NCBI GenBank assembly: GCA_949316235.1
Contig: OX438749.1
Span: 4,544,914 to 4,608,913 of the forward strand
Origin: Oegoconia quadripuncta
Lineage: Eukaryota; Arthropoda; Insecta; Lepidoptera; Autostichidae
Direction: 5' to 3'
DNA length: 64,000 bases
Part shown: piece after piece, positions 20,131 through 30,566 of the stretch
How positions within the stretch are numbered: position 1 is the stretch's first letter
Layout of the letters: the number at the start of each line of letters is the position of its first letter
Position numbers and translations under genes: made by a program
Notes under the pieces: generated by a model
Database searches by the model: none
The model's input: the letters and a program-made list of their open reading frames with translations, nothing else
What the model was told of the DNA's origin: nothing

Positions 20131-20429
20131 GTACCTCTAGAATATATGTCTGTCTTGCCACGAAACGCTGCCAGCAGGCGATATAAAGTAATCGGCAAAC
20201 ACTTCCCGTAGTGTATTTCCTGTTCTAGAAAATGGCTGAAGATTCATGTTAGTCAAACCACTAATGCTTAATAAGTCATTTTCATTGTAGCCGTCTCGCA
20301 CTCTGATGAAATTGTGTAATACACAACAAGCTTTAACTATAGTTTTTGCGTTTGGGAAGCTAGCGTTCATTGGAGTGTGAAACACTCTAAATTTGTTTGA
20401 TAATATTCCAAATGTACATTCTATGTACC

Positions 20430-22370
20430 AAAATGAAAATGAAAAAATGAAAATGAAAATGAAAAAATGTTTATTTTCGTAGGATACAATTGATCACTTG
20501 AAAACGTTAATATATCATTTTAAATTTACCGCTCATTCGTAATGCTGTAATCCCCAGAGAAGAACGAGCAAGAAACTCAAGGGGTTGCTCTTTTCTGCGA
20601 GTCAAGATATTATTTAATAACAGTAAATTGCTTTATACTTTTTTTGGTATAGAGTCAAACATATTTATTAACAATAAATTACTAACTTTAATTTGGTTTA
20701 TAGTTATACATACTATACGTCGCCAAATAAGTTTTAAGTCCAAGGATTACTGTCATTTAAATAATCACAAATTTTATAGTAACCTTTTGCACTGAGCTTC
20801 TGCTTCACGATACCTTTGAACTTATCTAAAGGCAAATTCTGCATATCTTCGGGAATCTTATTGAACAAACGTATACATTGCCCCTTAAATGAATTACTAA
20901 CTTTATGGAGTCTAGTTGAATGCAGAGCAAGTTTATTTTTATTTCTAGTATTTATGTCATGTTTATCGCTATTTTTCTCAAATGAAGATATATTTTTCTT
21001 TACATAAATGACATTTTCATATATGTATTGGGATGCTAATGTCAAAATATTTACTTCTTTAAACAGTTCCCTCAAAGAATCCCTCGATTTTAACTTATAT
21101 ATTGCTCGAATGGCTCGTTTCTGTAGTATGAATATTTTACTAATGTCAGCTGCATTTCCCCACAGTAAAATTCCATAAGTCATTAAACTGTGGAAATAAC
21201 TAAAGTAGACTAACCTAGCTGTATCAACATCTGTAACTTGTCGAATTTTCCATATTGCATATGCTGCCGAGCTGAGCCTTTTAGACAATTTTAAGATATG
21301 TGGTCCCCATTGTAGCTTAGCATCTAGAGTAATACCTAAAAACACAACTGTATCTACAGGGTCCAGCAATTCTTTTTTAATAACAACACTAGTGGCGACC
21401 TGTCTGACGTTTGGTAGAACAAACTTGATGCATTTAGTTTTCTTTTCATTCAAAAGCAAATTATTAGCCGTGAACCAATCTACCATTTTTGTTATACAAT
21501 CATTAACAATACTGTAATCTTGTTCATTTCGTCTAAGTTTGAACACAAATGATGTGTCATCTGCAAACAGTACAATTTCATGTCTGTCTTTTACAAAGAA
21601 AGGTAAGTCATTTATGTAGACTAGAAACAGGAATGGACCCAATATGGATCCCTGGGGAACTCCCATGCTAACCGCAGAACCTGATGATCTCATTCCATTG
21701 ACATCCACCACTTGGATCCTATTACTAAGGTAAGATTCCATAAGTAGGAGTGCTTGACCTTGCAATCCATAGTGACGTAGTTTTTTTACCAAAATGTCAT
21801 GCCGAACGCAATCAAACGCCTTGGAAAGATCACAGAACACACCTACTGCATCCTGCGACTTCTCCCAGGCATCAAGTATGTGTCCTATTAGCTCAACACC
21901 TGCATCGGTTGTTGAGCGACCCCGGGTAAAACCAAATTGTTTAGTGTGCAATAATTTATTTGTATTAAAATGTGTTAATAATTGTTCAAGGATAATTTTT
22001 TCAAATATTTTACTAAGAGTTGGTAGTACTGATATAGGTCTGAAATTTGTGGGGTCCGATGTACTACCTGATTTAAACAAAGGAATTATCTTGCTGTATT
22101 TCATTAAGTCAGGAAAGACCCCCTGACCAATGCACATGTTAAAAACATCAGCTAGGTAAGGAGCCATGCAATCAATTACAGATCCAATAATTTTTACAGA
22201 GAGACCATCGAGATCTGCGGTATTACTCATTCTAATACGATTAAATGACTTTAATATATCGGAGGACACTATAGGCCTGAAATCAAATGCAACGTTACAT
22301 GGACTAACACTTGACTTTAGCAGAGATTCAGCTAGGGTGGGAGATGAGTTTAGGGTTTTGGTAGCCTTAG
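20430..22370 (-). mobile_element. 5'-truncated non-LTR retrotransposon (CR1/Jockey group)
   Basis: Inserted in the transposase of element B with target duplication GTACC (20425-20429 and 22371-22375). On the minus strand it ends in a (CATTTT)n tail, like the TTTTCATTTCA tail of a related fragment at about 35350. Only the reverse transcriptase end of ORF2 is present, as usual for 5'-truncated copies. Confidence 0.9.
20734..22370 (-). CDS. Non-LTR reverse transcriptase, 5'-truncated
   Basis: The frame is open from the insertion junction to the stop at 20734 (about 545 codons). It contains the reverse transcriptase blocks in order: FRPISVLPTLSKIFEK, FGFTRGRSTTDA, SKAFDCV, MGVPQGSILGPFLFLVYIND and the catalytic FADDTS box, then FLGITLDAKLQWGPH and HSLMTYGILLWGNA. 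The endonuclease domain and start codon are missing, so it could not move by itself. It is the best preserved of three related copies in the window (others at 30567-31325 and 34724-35369). Confidence 0.92.
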
Positions 22371-24399
22371 GTACCTTCTTGCACGACTTAGACGGTAGTT
22401 GAATATCTTCTGTTTGTGGTTCATATCATTTCGAAGATAAGGTTTCATCACATAGTTCGATATACCAAATGCGCCATCACCAAGTATTATATGAGGTGCC
22501 ACAATAGTAGATCCTGGTAAGTACTTTGGAGCCGGTAATCCTAAATTATTTCTTTCTAACTGTTGAAATAGTACACTGTTTTGGAATATAGTAGAATCTG
22601 AGTTTTTACCGCAAGAACCAATGTTGACATAAGTAAAGCAATAGTTGGCATCACACATTGCCAGAAGGACAATAGAATAAAAATGTTTATAATTGTAAAA
22701 CATTGATCCTCCGCCTGCGGGATTAACTATGCGTACATGTTTACCGTCTATTGCCCCACAACAGTTAGGAAAGTTTGCATACATCTCAAACTCTGCACTA
22801 ATACGTTGCCAAATTTGTGTTGTCGGTTGAGGAATGCATTCTTCACGTAGTTTTTCCCATATCTCACAGCAAACTTCCTTGACGATTTTGCTGATAGTAG
22901 TAACTCCCATTCTGTATGTGACTTGTAGATCAAAGTAAGTGTTCCCAGTTACTAAGAACCTGAAAAAATATATAATTATTAGAACTGGAAAAAAGTAGGA
23001 CAGGAATAATAAAAAGTGCAGGTTGGAAGGTATGTCACACAAAATAGTATTATTGCCAATTGATAATTCACTTCTTTTTGTTTCAGATAAGCTTTTACGT
23101 CAAAGGTGGAAATCTGCAAGAGACGGGTATTTCAAAACCAAAGCTAATATGAAAAAAACACCATCCGGTAGTGGGACTAAAACCGTTACAAAATACATTT
23201 TTTTTCAAAGAATTAAACTTCCTTGATCGTACTACTGAAAACGAAATTTCAGAATCTATGGTCGACATTAATGAGCAATCAAGTTCATCTGAAACACTAG
23301 CTCACGTAGCGATTAGTGGCGACATTTCTGGTTCTTCTCAAAACTCTACTCTGTTGGCTGACCAACATAAACCAACATGGGCTCGGAAGAGGAAGAATGA
23401 ACGGGTACAAGAGAGCTCCGCGTTTGAGAAAAAGTTGGTTGATTTGTTGGACAAGAATATGCCGGACATAAGCCCTGACGATTTGTCATTTTTTAATTCT
23501 CTAGGTCCAATACTAAAATCTTTCAACAGTTATCAAAAACTATTATTTCGTTCTAAAGTATTGCAAATTGCCATGGATCTCTCCGCGCCAACTTCAACAG
23601 GCACAACGTCGACATCAAACTTTTTAACAACAGCCAACGAATACTCCAACAGTTTGTCACCAGATAATAACTCAAATTCTACTACAACATCAGCAATCAA
23701 TTATTCCAATGATACTATGACGCAACGAGGTTATCAATCAGCAAGTCCATATTACGTCATGCCACCAGAAAATGATTCTAATTCTTCTATAGTGCATGCA
23801 ACCAATTCATCATTTCTTTCAAACTTAACGTTACCAACCGACGAATCAGTATCTAGAAGGACCACGCACCAAGGCCATCAAACAGTAAATCAATATGATC
23901 CTTATTCAACAGTCAATAATATTGCATCAGAAAACGACAATTTCTGTTAATTACATTTCCACGAGTTATGTTTTTTTTTAATTGTTTAAATTTTCTTATT
24001 AAAGTAATTACTAAAAATTGAATAGTATTTTTCATGCCACTTACCTTAAGGTAATCGCCAACTTTTCAACTGGTTCTATAGGTGCGCGACGTAAACTTGA
24101 TCGTTTTAAATGATATTCTATCTTACAGAGTAATTCATCGAATGTTGTTATAGACAGACGAAAATGTTTAAAGAACTTGTCACTATGTTCTCTTAAATCC
24201 GAAAACGATGTAGAGAAGGCGCCTCTCAGCAACCTAGTGGCATTGTAAGGATGTACTTGTATACGTCGTCGTCGTTGCCTTTTTTCCATATGTAATATAT
24301 TATAATAATTACGAGAAGTTTCATCACGACTGTACGGGTCGGCAAACCGCGCGACTCTAAACTCGTTTTATAGTTTCGAGCGGGTCATCCGCGCGCTTA

Positions 24400-24457
24400 G
24401 GGCGCTTTTAGTGTCACGCGGATTTGCTCACGCACGCGGGATTGGCCCGCATGCGTA
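24400..24457 (+). repeat. Left TIR of element C
   Basis: 58 bases identical to the complement of 29124-29181. It is GC-rich, with the words GCACGCGGG and CCCGCATGCG, in contrast to the AT-rich interior. Followed by a GC-rich leader (to 24640) that probably holds the MADF promoter. Confidence 0.95.
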
Positions 24458-24640
24458 GCATCCGCAAAGAACAATTTCATATAGGTATCTATTGTAAAGC
24501 GTGATAAACGCACGCGGGACGCGGGGCGCTGTGCGGGGCGTCACCCCGGTGCGGGGTATCCGCATGCGTAAGCGCTGCCTACAACTTCAGTGCCCATTTT
24601 AGAGTCGAGCGGGGCGCACGCGCCGTATTGTACTACCGAA

Positions 24641-27600
24641 ATGAAAATCGATACAGAACGAGTAATCATTGAAGTTCATCTGCGGCCCGTTTTGTGGGAT
24701 AAACGCAATGAATTATACAAAAACAGGGACGCGAGGGAGGCTGCATGGAGAGATATTTTGAAGGAATTGGCACCTAACTACGAAAATTTGAGCGAAGAGG
24801 AAAGAAAAGTGGCGGGTATGTGTTTGGTTCATTATTTTATTTATACAACCATCATTACTTTATTAATATAAGCATAATTATTTAATTCACAAATAACATC
24901 AAAAACCTTCTAAAACCTTTTGAGTTTAGTTAATTAATTATATATCGGTGTTGCCAGGAGACTTTTCCTTCATTGATAAAGTAATCTGCAAATATATCTC
25001 TGATATTACTTGCCGACGTATTACTACTTTCAGTCTGCTGCCTGGGTAGTGGTCCCGTAAAACCATTTGTGACAAATGTATGGCTGACCATGTAGCCATC
25101 CCGTTTCCTTATGAAATTGTGAAGTACACATGCCGTCTTGACTATTAATTGTGCTAGATCTAACTTGACAGTCATGGATCTGTGAAATATTCTAAATTTA
25201 TTTGACATAATTCCAAAAGTGCATTCTATGTACCTTCTAGCTCTGGACAGACGGTAATTAAATATTTTCTTTTTGTAAGGTAAATTATCACGAGCATAAG
25301 GCCGCATCACATGTGATGATAAACCAAATGCCTCATCTCCCACTATCACGAACGGCAACTTTGCTCTTACACTAGATGGATAAGCTACTTCGGGGCAAAT
25401 AATAGGCAACTCTTGCGGGTCAGGGATACCCAACGTGTTACTTTCCAGTTTCGTATACAATTGACTCCTTCTAAAGATGGTTGAATCGGCGTTGCTTCCA
25501 CTGGTACCGACATTAATATATGTAAAATTATAATCAGCATCACACATTGCGAGGAGCACTACAGAATAATATTTCTTATAATTAAAATATAGTGATCCAC
25601 TGTGCGGCGGCCGAATCACTCTTATATGTTTTCCATCAATAGCACCCAAGCAATTAGGAAAATTTGTATATGTGAGAAATCCCTCTGCGATTTCTTTCCA
25701 TTTGATCCCATTAAGCTGTGGAATACATTCAGACTTTAGTTCAATCCATATTATGTAACAAACTTGTCTTACTATTTCGCTAATTGTTGCAATTCCAATC
25801 AGATAGGAATAGTGTAGATCAGTGAATGTATTACCAGTTGCCAAATATCTGAAAACAAAAACAATATATTAATAATATGATAACATAATATATTAATAAT
25901 GCTGACATCAGACATAAGACAGCATGCACCGCTCGAATTTTACTTCAGAAGAAAAATAAATACCCTTAAGGTGAAAGGGCACGGAAGTAGCTAGCGCTAG
26001 AAGTTTTTAATTCGTTTTAACTACAGTACTATAGCTACGTTAGATTTCTATGATTTGCCGAAAATGTTATCATAGGGGGGTATTTATGCAGTTATGATTT
26101 CATATGAAAAGTTCGAAGTATAGTTATGTATCTCATATCTGCTAAAAGTGGCCACTTTTAGCAGATTTGAGACACATAACTATGCTGTAAATATTTTATA
26201 AGAAATCTTCTTTGTATAAATTAACCCCTATGGTAAAATTTACGGCAAATGAAAGGAATCTAATAAATATATATAATATAATATAATAAAATATCGTTTA
26301 TTTCAGGCAATATTTACATTACAAGATGGTAATGTAAACAGAGGCCCATAGATATATACCTTACAGACTAACATACATATTATTTTATATACAAAAACTA
26401 TTTTAATTATTTCACACGTAATGTCGCCGACGTGTGCATGGTGTCAGCGGGCAGCCGCCCTCGGAACTTCCGAAACACGACACCCTGCGGCCAGAAGTCC
26501 TCCTTCATGAAGGTTGACAGATGCAAATAAAGAAAATTTTTGTTAAAACAATTAAAAACTTACAGCGCTAGTGACTTCCGGAAGTTTTCACCTTAATTTT
26601 GATGATGGCAAATTTTACTGTAACAAATAAACAAATTTCCCGATTCAATCCGGTGTTTTTCCAAAAATCCTTAAATGAAATTCTAATTATTTTTGTAAAA
26701 AATGAATTATTTCCATTCAGTAAAATTTGCCATCATCAATATTATGGGTACTTTTCCTTCAACTGCGGCCTTATTTTTCCACTCTGTATAGGTATATATA
26801 TATTGCTTGATTTATCTAATGCTTCATGAGACAGTGTAAAGTTGACAACATGTGTGAATTAAGGAGGGCCTTTAATCGAATGCAGTTAAATTTCCAACTA
26901 ATATCAGATTTGTACACACGGCCACAGATCAAGCTTCCCAAAACCAGTATAAACAGGACTCATGCGTTGTTTATTATCGTAGACGACTCGCCGCCCGGCG
27001 AGGCCCGAGCAAGTTCCGTTTATTGGTACTGGTTTTGGGTAACTTGATCTGAAACTGTGTGTACTTTTGCCACTTACTTATTATATTTTGTCATTTCAGA
27101 CAAGAAAATACAACAACGCTGGCGAACAGCAAGGGACACTTACCAGAAAGACAAGATATCTGAAAAAAATCAGCCATCCGGCTCTGGGAGTAAGAAGAAG
27201 AAGAAATATTCTTACTATGACATTTTGACTTTCTTAGACAGTACAACGGAAACTGTTGGAGAAGAGTCACTCTGTGAAGAAATGTCTGAACAAAGTAATT
27301 TAGAAACACCTAATGAGTCCACGCAACCAGGTACTTCACGTCAAGAAAGTTCTCAACTAACATCACAACGTAATTTAGAAACACGTAATGAGTCCACGCA
27401 ACCAGATACTTCACGTCAAGAAAGTTCTCACCCAACATCAAAACAAAAACAAGTAAAATCTAAAAAGCAAGCACCATCTGAATTTGAGGCACAGTTATTA
27501 GAATGCTTAAAGTCTAATCAACTGGAGCTAGAAAGTGAGGATTTGGCTTTCTTTCAGTCTCTGCAGCCTTCATTAAAAAGATTCACTAGATATCAAAAAC

Positions 27601-27950
27601 TAATGTTCAGAACAAAAGTGTTAAATATAGTTATGGAAATGGAAAGTCAAACACAACCTGCATACTACAGTCCCATACCTACAACAAGTTCTAGTGCTTT
27701 TACTGAGCTTGACAGTTTGTCACCGATAAATCAAGATTACCAAACCAATAGTATAATCCAGGATACTTCGAGTCTTAACGACAATGCTATTAGTTCTGCT
27801 GCAGTGAATGACAATGAAACTCTTATTTCGACTGAAAGCGGCTTGTTTAATATCACATCTTATGACGTAATTTATACCCCAGCAACAACATCATCTACAG
27901 GCGAAAGAAATGTCAACGCTCAGGATACAAATTTACAAAGAAATGAATGA
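24641..27950 (+). CDS. MADF/BESS-type partner protein of element C
   Basis: Exon 1 is 24641-24815 (58 codons plus one base, donor GTATGT) and exon 2 is 27100-27950 (acceptor CATTTCAG). The phase-1 join gives 341 aa without interruption. MADF domain, residues about 7-105: VIIEVHLRPVLWDKRNELYK, AWRDIL, then QQRWRTARDTYQ. The linker is rich in S, T and Q and holds a 75-bp duplication. A BESS-like domain lies near residues 205-235 (LAFFQSLQPSLKRF). MADF binds DNA and BESS mediates protein contacts; the likely job is helping the transposase reach the ends, by analogy with Harbinger Myb-like partners. The start was chosen as the first ATG before the MADF domain. The intron holds the transposase exon 2. 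Confidence 0.9.
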
Positions 27951-29045
27951 TGTAAAATTTGATTTTTTAATTTATGAATAAAACTCTTTTTATTAAAATG
28001 AGTACGATTAACTTTTTTTCTCCAGTTTCTCTCTAATTGTTTGTTTAGTCATATGAGTGCGGTTGTACACACGGCACAGATCAAGTTACTCAAATCCAGT
28101 ATAAGCGGGACTCCGACGGGTTACCTAAGTATGATAATACGCAAGGCGCGAGTTCCATTTATGCTGGTTTTGGGTAACTTGATCTGTGGCCATGTGTACT
28201 TTATCAGATAAAAAAAAGGATTGTGTATGTAGGTTGAACGTACCAATCCCAAACCAATTAAGGACTTTTTTTGACTTTAAATTACTGTCATGTGCAAACC
28301 TATAACTTTTATCTATATTATAATAAGTAGCGTGTGATGAAAGGTAGGAATGATTCCACTTTAATGGTGACATTTTATGAGTGAAATAATCTTATTTTAT
28401 GAAATTTCAACAATTAATAACCAATGACGCGTTACTTTACGATATTTCAAACAAAAAATCATTATTATACCGTTTATTTAGACTGGATAATTACTAGAAC
28501 ATGTGTTGTATGATGTCTCAATAGTTGACCACGATGGTCAACTACCGAAAAAATCATTGATTTGATTTTTGTTTAACATTTTTGCAGTTGACCAGAGTAC
28601 ATGACAAATTTTTTTTTTGCACATGTAAATTTACACATGACAGTAATTTGAAGTCAAAAAAGTCCTTTACTGGTTTGGGATTGGTACGTTTATCCTACTT
28701 GTTCAAATCCCTTTCCACTAAATCATAGCAGGAAATTAAATATTTAAAATTTTAAACTTACCTTAATGTAATAGCGAGCCTCTCAATCGGTTGTATTGTA
28801 ATCCTTCGTAAACTGCTTTTTTGTAGCTTATTCTCAATTTTACACAACAGTTCATCAAAAGAACGAATGGACATTCGAAAGTAATTTTTAAATTTACGTT
28901 CATTATTTTGTAGTTTTCCAAAGTGTGTAACAAACGCCCCAGCAAGAAGCCTATTTTCAAGAAAGGGATCAACATGTACTCTTGTCTTCTTGTTTCGTCG
29001 TTTGTAAAGTATGTAAGCGACAGATATTCTTCTGACATTGATCAT
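24930..29045 (-). CDS. PIF/Harbinger transposase of element C, intact
   Basis: Exon 1 is 29045-28762 (donor GTAAGT) and exon 2 is 25848-24930 (acceptor TTTTCAG). The phase-2 join yields 400 aa with no stop. The N-terminus (RVHVDPFLENR...FKNYFRMSIRSFDELLCKI) matches other copies. Catalytic residues of the DDE_Tnp_4 domain: D166 in GAIDGKHIRV, D266 in VGDEAFGLS, E303 in RRYIECTFGIMSNK. VLHNFIRKRDGY follows near the end as usual. It cuts and pastes the element in the nucleus, choosing TTA-like targets. The intron encloses MADF exon 2 of the opposite strand, so the two primary transcripts are complementary over about 3 kb. Confidence 0.93.
26041..26262. mobile_element. Palindromic MITE in the introns of element C
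   Basis: The two halves are imperfect inverted copies from TAGATT(T)CTATGATTTGCCG at 26041 to the complement at 26262. The centre is a perfect 28-bp palindrome (26138-26165, TCTGCTAAAAGTGG and its complement). No coding sequence. Confidence 0.8.
26263..26567. other. Intronic segment with an unassigned insert
   Basis: The GC-richer part at 26400-26510 (CGCCGACGTGTGCATGGTGT and following) stands out from its AT-rich surroundings and may be the end of an unrecognised retroposon. No reading frame supported. Confidence 0.35.
26568..26772. mobile_element. MITE with GATGATGGCAAATTTTACTG arms
   Basis: The arm at 26599-26618 has an exact complement at about 26719-26738, and weaker similarity extends to 26568 and 26772. 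It lies in the MADF intron of element C. Confidence 0.6.
26912..27064. mobile_element. GTACACAC MITE, copy 1
   Basis: Ends GTACACACGGCCACAGATCA (26912) and its complement near 27064, with a shared CCCAAAACCAGTA just inside each end. It stops 35 bases before the MADF exon 2 of element C and may influence that acceptor. A second copy lies at 28065-28199. Confidence 0.85.
27295..27444 (+). repeat. 75-bp tandem duplication in the MADF linker
   Basis: 27295-27369 and 27370-27444 are nearly identical, each coding NLET.NESTQP.TSRQESS. In frame, so it only lengthens the linker. Confidence 0.92.
28065..28199. mobile_element. GTACACAC MITE, copy 2
   Basis: Same ends as copy 1 (GTACACACGG.CACAGATCAA; complement ending at 28199) and a similar centre. 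It lies between the MADF stop and the transposase donor of element C, thus inside the transposase intron. Confidence 0.85.
28229..28702. mobile_element. Fold-back element with about 72-bp arms
   Basis: The left arm (GTACCAATCCCAAACC... at 28240) and right arm (complement at about 28632-28702) share GGACTTTTTTGACTT and ATTACTGTCATGTG. The centre (28301-28631) is unrelated AT-rich DNA. It lies in the transposase intron of element C. Confidence 0.8.
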
Positions 29046-29123
29046 TTTTGAACACGTCTATACCGTTACGCAGCCCGTAGAAAACTGAAATTCATGCTGC
29101 GTATGATCCGCAGCGTGAAATTT

Positions 29124-29181
29124 TACGCATGCGGGCCAATCCCGCGTGCGTGAGCAAATCCGCGTGACACTAAAAGCGCCC
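29124..29181 (-). repeat. Right TIR of element C
   Basis: 58 bases, exact inverted copy of the left TIR, starting 79 bases beyond the transposase start codon (29045). The short space implies that the transposase promoter overlaps the TIR. Confidence 0.95.
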
Positions 29182-29233
29182 TTACGGGCCGCGCTTACCA
29201 CCCGCGCGGACGGTATGCGTCACTGTAAAACCA

Positions 29234-30054
29234 CACGTAATAAAACGGAAACCGGCACATTTATATGTTGCGCTTCAATTATTTTTCCTAAGACGAGTAG
29301 GTGCCTATTTATCCAGTAGCAGTACAATCATCGTCCAATCAAAATTATAATTTGGCATTTTTAATCATCGTCAGCCTAAGCCTAAGATAACCTATTTTAT
29401 GATTTTCAGCAGCCTATAAATAGCCACACCTATTGCACTCAATAATATTTCATGTTCTGCACTTATATATCCGCTTAATCAGCGAGTACCTACACGTATT
29501 GTAGGGAGGACGTACACACGCACCTACTTACTTATTGTGCAATAGGGTCTCCACAACCGCCGCAGGGAAGGCAGGCCTATATGCCTAAGTCCATTGTTCG
29601 CCAAAGCTATCCATCTGCCTGCACTTGCCTGTCTATTATCTGCCTGCCTGTATTAAACCAGCTGTTTGCTACAGGTTCTTCTTCTGTCTATGCCTATACC
29701 GCACCCATCTATCACACTATAAGCAAGCACGCATTTGTTCCCTATTTCCGCCTTTAGCAAAACGATCAAAATCTTTATAATAATAATAAAGGAAATATAA
29801 AGGATAATTTGGCTTATGTCATATTGCTATCTAAGACCCAGATGGAGCTGTAAGTAATTAGGTATTTGAATACTTTTTCGAAGTAATATTTCTTGTCCCT
29901 AGGTAGGTACCTTTCTAATTAATGGTTTATATGGGTCCCTGTGTGTGTTTTATCGGCTGTACAAGGGGGGGTGTTCTGAGGAACGTTTCGATCTGGTGCC
30001 CGCCTGCCTGTTTGACTGCCGTCTAATATAAAAAAAATCTCTTCAAAATAATAT
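29234..30054. other. Unassigned spacer
   Basis: No gene recognised. A stretch at 29570-29650 repeats CTGCCTGC-like words. It separates element B from a piggyBac fragment. Confidence 0.4.
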
Positions 30055-30566
30055 ACGTTTCGATGACAAATCTTCAAGGTAAGAGCGTAAACAAATTAAT
30101 AATATATCAGCTTTCAGGAGCATTTTTGATCAATTTGTTCAATACTGTAAAAATTCGTACTCTCCAAGTGAATTCCTAGCAATTGACGAGATGGTACTGT
30201 CATTCAGGGGTCGATGCCTGTTCCGCGTCTATATGCCCAACAAACCAGCTAAGTATGGCTTAAAAATTTTCGCTTTAGTCGATGAAAAAAGCTTTTATAT
30301 TTTGAATCTGGAAGTATATGCAGACAAACAGCCACAGGGACCATATGCAGTCAGTAATAAACCCTTGAGAGAGACTTGTTCAACCAGTTTCACGATCGCA
30401 TCACAATGTTACATTTGACAAATGGTTCGCTGGATATGAGCCAATGATGCATCTACTAAAGGAACATCGCCTTACATCAGTTGGAACTGTACGAAAGAAC
30501 AAGAGACAGATTCCGCGATCTTTTGTGACAACTAGAAGACAACCTAATAGTTCACTCTTTGGGTTT
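30055..30566 (+). pseudogene. piggyBac-like transposase, core fragment
   Basis: Frames change several times, but conserved blocks follow in order. FLAIDEMVLSFRGRCLF (about 30170-30225) holds the first catalytic D. It is followed by PNKPAKYGLKIFALVD, EVYADKQPQGPY, then FDKWFAGYEP (second D) and VGTVRKNKRQIP at about 30480. It is cut at about 30567 by a LINE fragment. Only part of the core is present and it is shifted in frame, so it is dead. Confidence 0.85.

Larger units (their letters stand above)
18946..23950 (+). pseudogene. MADF/BESS-type partner protein of element B
   Basis: Exon 1 is 18946-19114 (56 codons plus one base, donor GTATGG) and exon 2 is 23087-23950 (acceptor TTTCAG at 23086). 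The phase-1 join gives RLIEEVRCRPLLWD...AWEEVG, then QRWKSARDGYF, a full MADF domain. At a run of eight T near 23197-23204 the frame slips by one base. The following frame (FFKELNFLDRT...) fits the family, so this is a single-base indel. A BESS-like segment (LSFFNSLGPILKSFNSYQKL) lies at about 23480-23545. The intron contains the transposase exon 2 on the other strand, a hAT MITE and a LINE. Confidence 0.85.
20137..24289 (-). pseudogene. PIF/Harbinger transposase of element B, split by a LINE
   Basis: Exon 1 is 24289-24045 (ATG at 24289, donor GTAAGT). Exon 2 runs from 22959 to the junction at 22371 and resumes at 20429 to the stop at 20137. The phase-2 join gives AITLR-FLVTGNTY. Motifs: CCGAIDGKHVRI (first D), LGDGAFGIS (second D) and, across the LINE, RRYIECTFGILSNKF (E). 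A GTACC duplication marks the LINE insertion inside the RRY codons. Outside the LINE the frame is open, so the protein would be about 390 aa. It is antisense to the MADF gene, whose exon 2 sits in its intron. Confidence 0.9.
24400..29181 (+). mobile_element. PIF/Harbinger element C, apparently complete
   Basis: Perfect 58-bp TIRs: 24400-24457, starting GGGCGCTTTTAGTGTCACGC, and its complement at 29124-29181. TTA flanks both ends (24397-24399 and 29182-29184), the expected 3-bp duplication. Length 4782 bp. Both the MADF (341 aa) and transposase (400 aa) frames are open across their introns, with good splice sites. The introns carry several MITEs that do not touch exons. This is the only copy here that looks able to move. 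Confidence 0.95.
18721..29233 (+). mobile_element. PIF/Harbinger element B (carrying a LINE and element C)
   Basis: The left end GGTTTTACAGTGACGC (18721) matches the complement of GCGTCACTGTAAAACC, which ends at 29233, and similarity continues inward through a CGCGG.TGGTAAGCG block. Element C (24400-29181) lies between B's transposase exon 1 and this right end, inside the terminal region. B holds a MADF gene and an interleaved transposase, both broken. No clear 3-bp duplication was found at the outer edges, so the extent is a little less sure than for A and C. Confidence 0.72.

Noticed and set aside
20816..22402. Plus-strand frames over the LINE
   Set aside because: Shadows of the minus-strand reverse transcriptase.
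18700..29240. A clear 3-bp target duplication for element B
   Set aside because: The bases next to the matched ends differ (GGC on the left, CAC on the right), so I could not support one.
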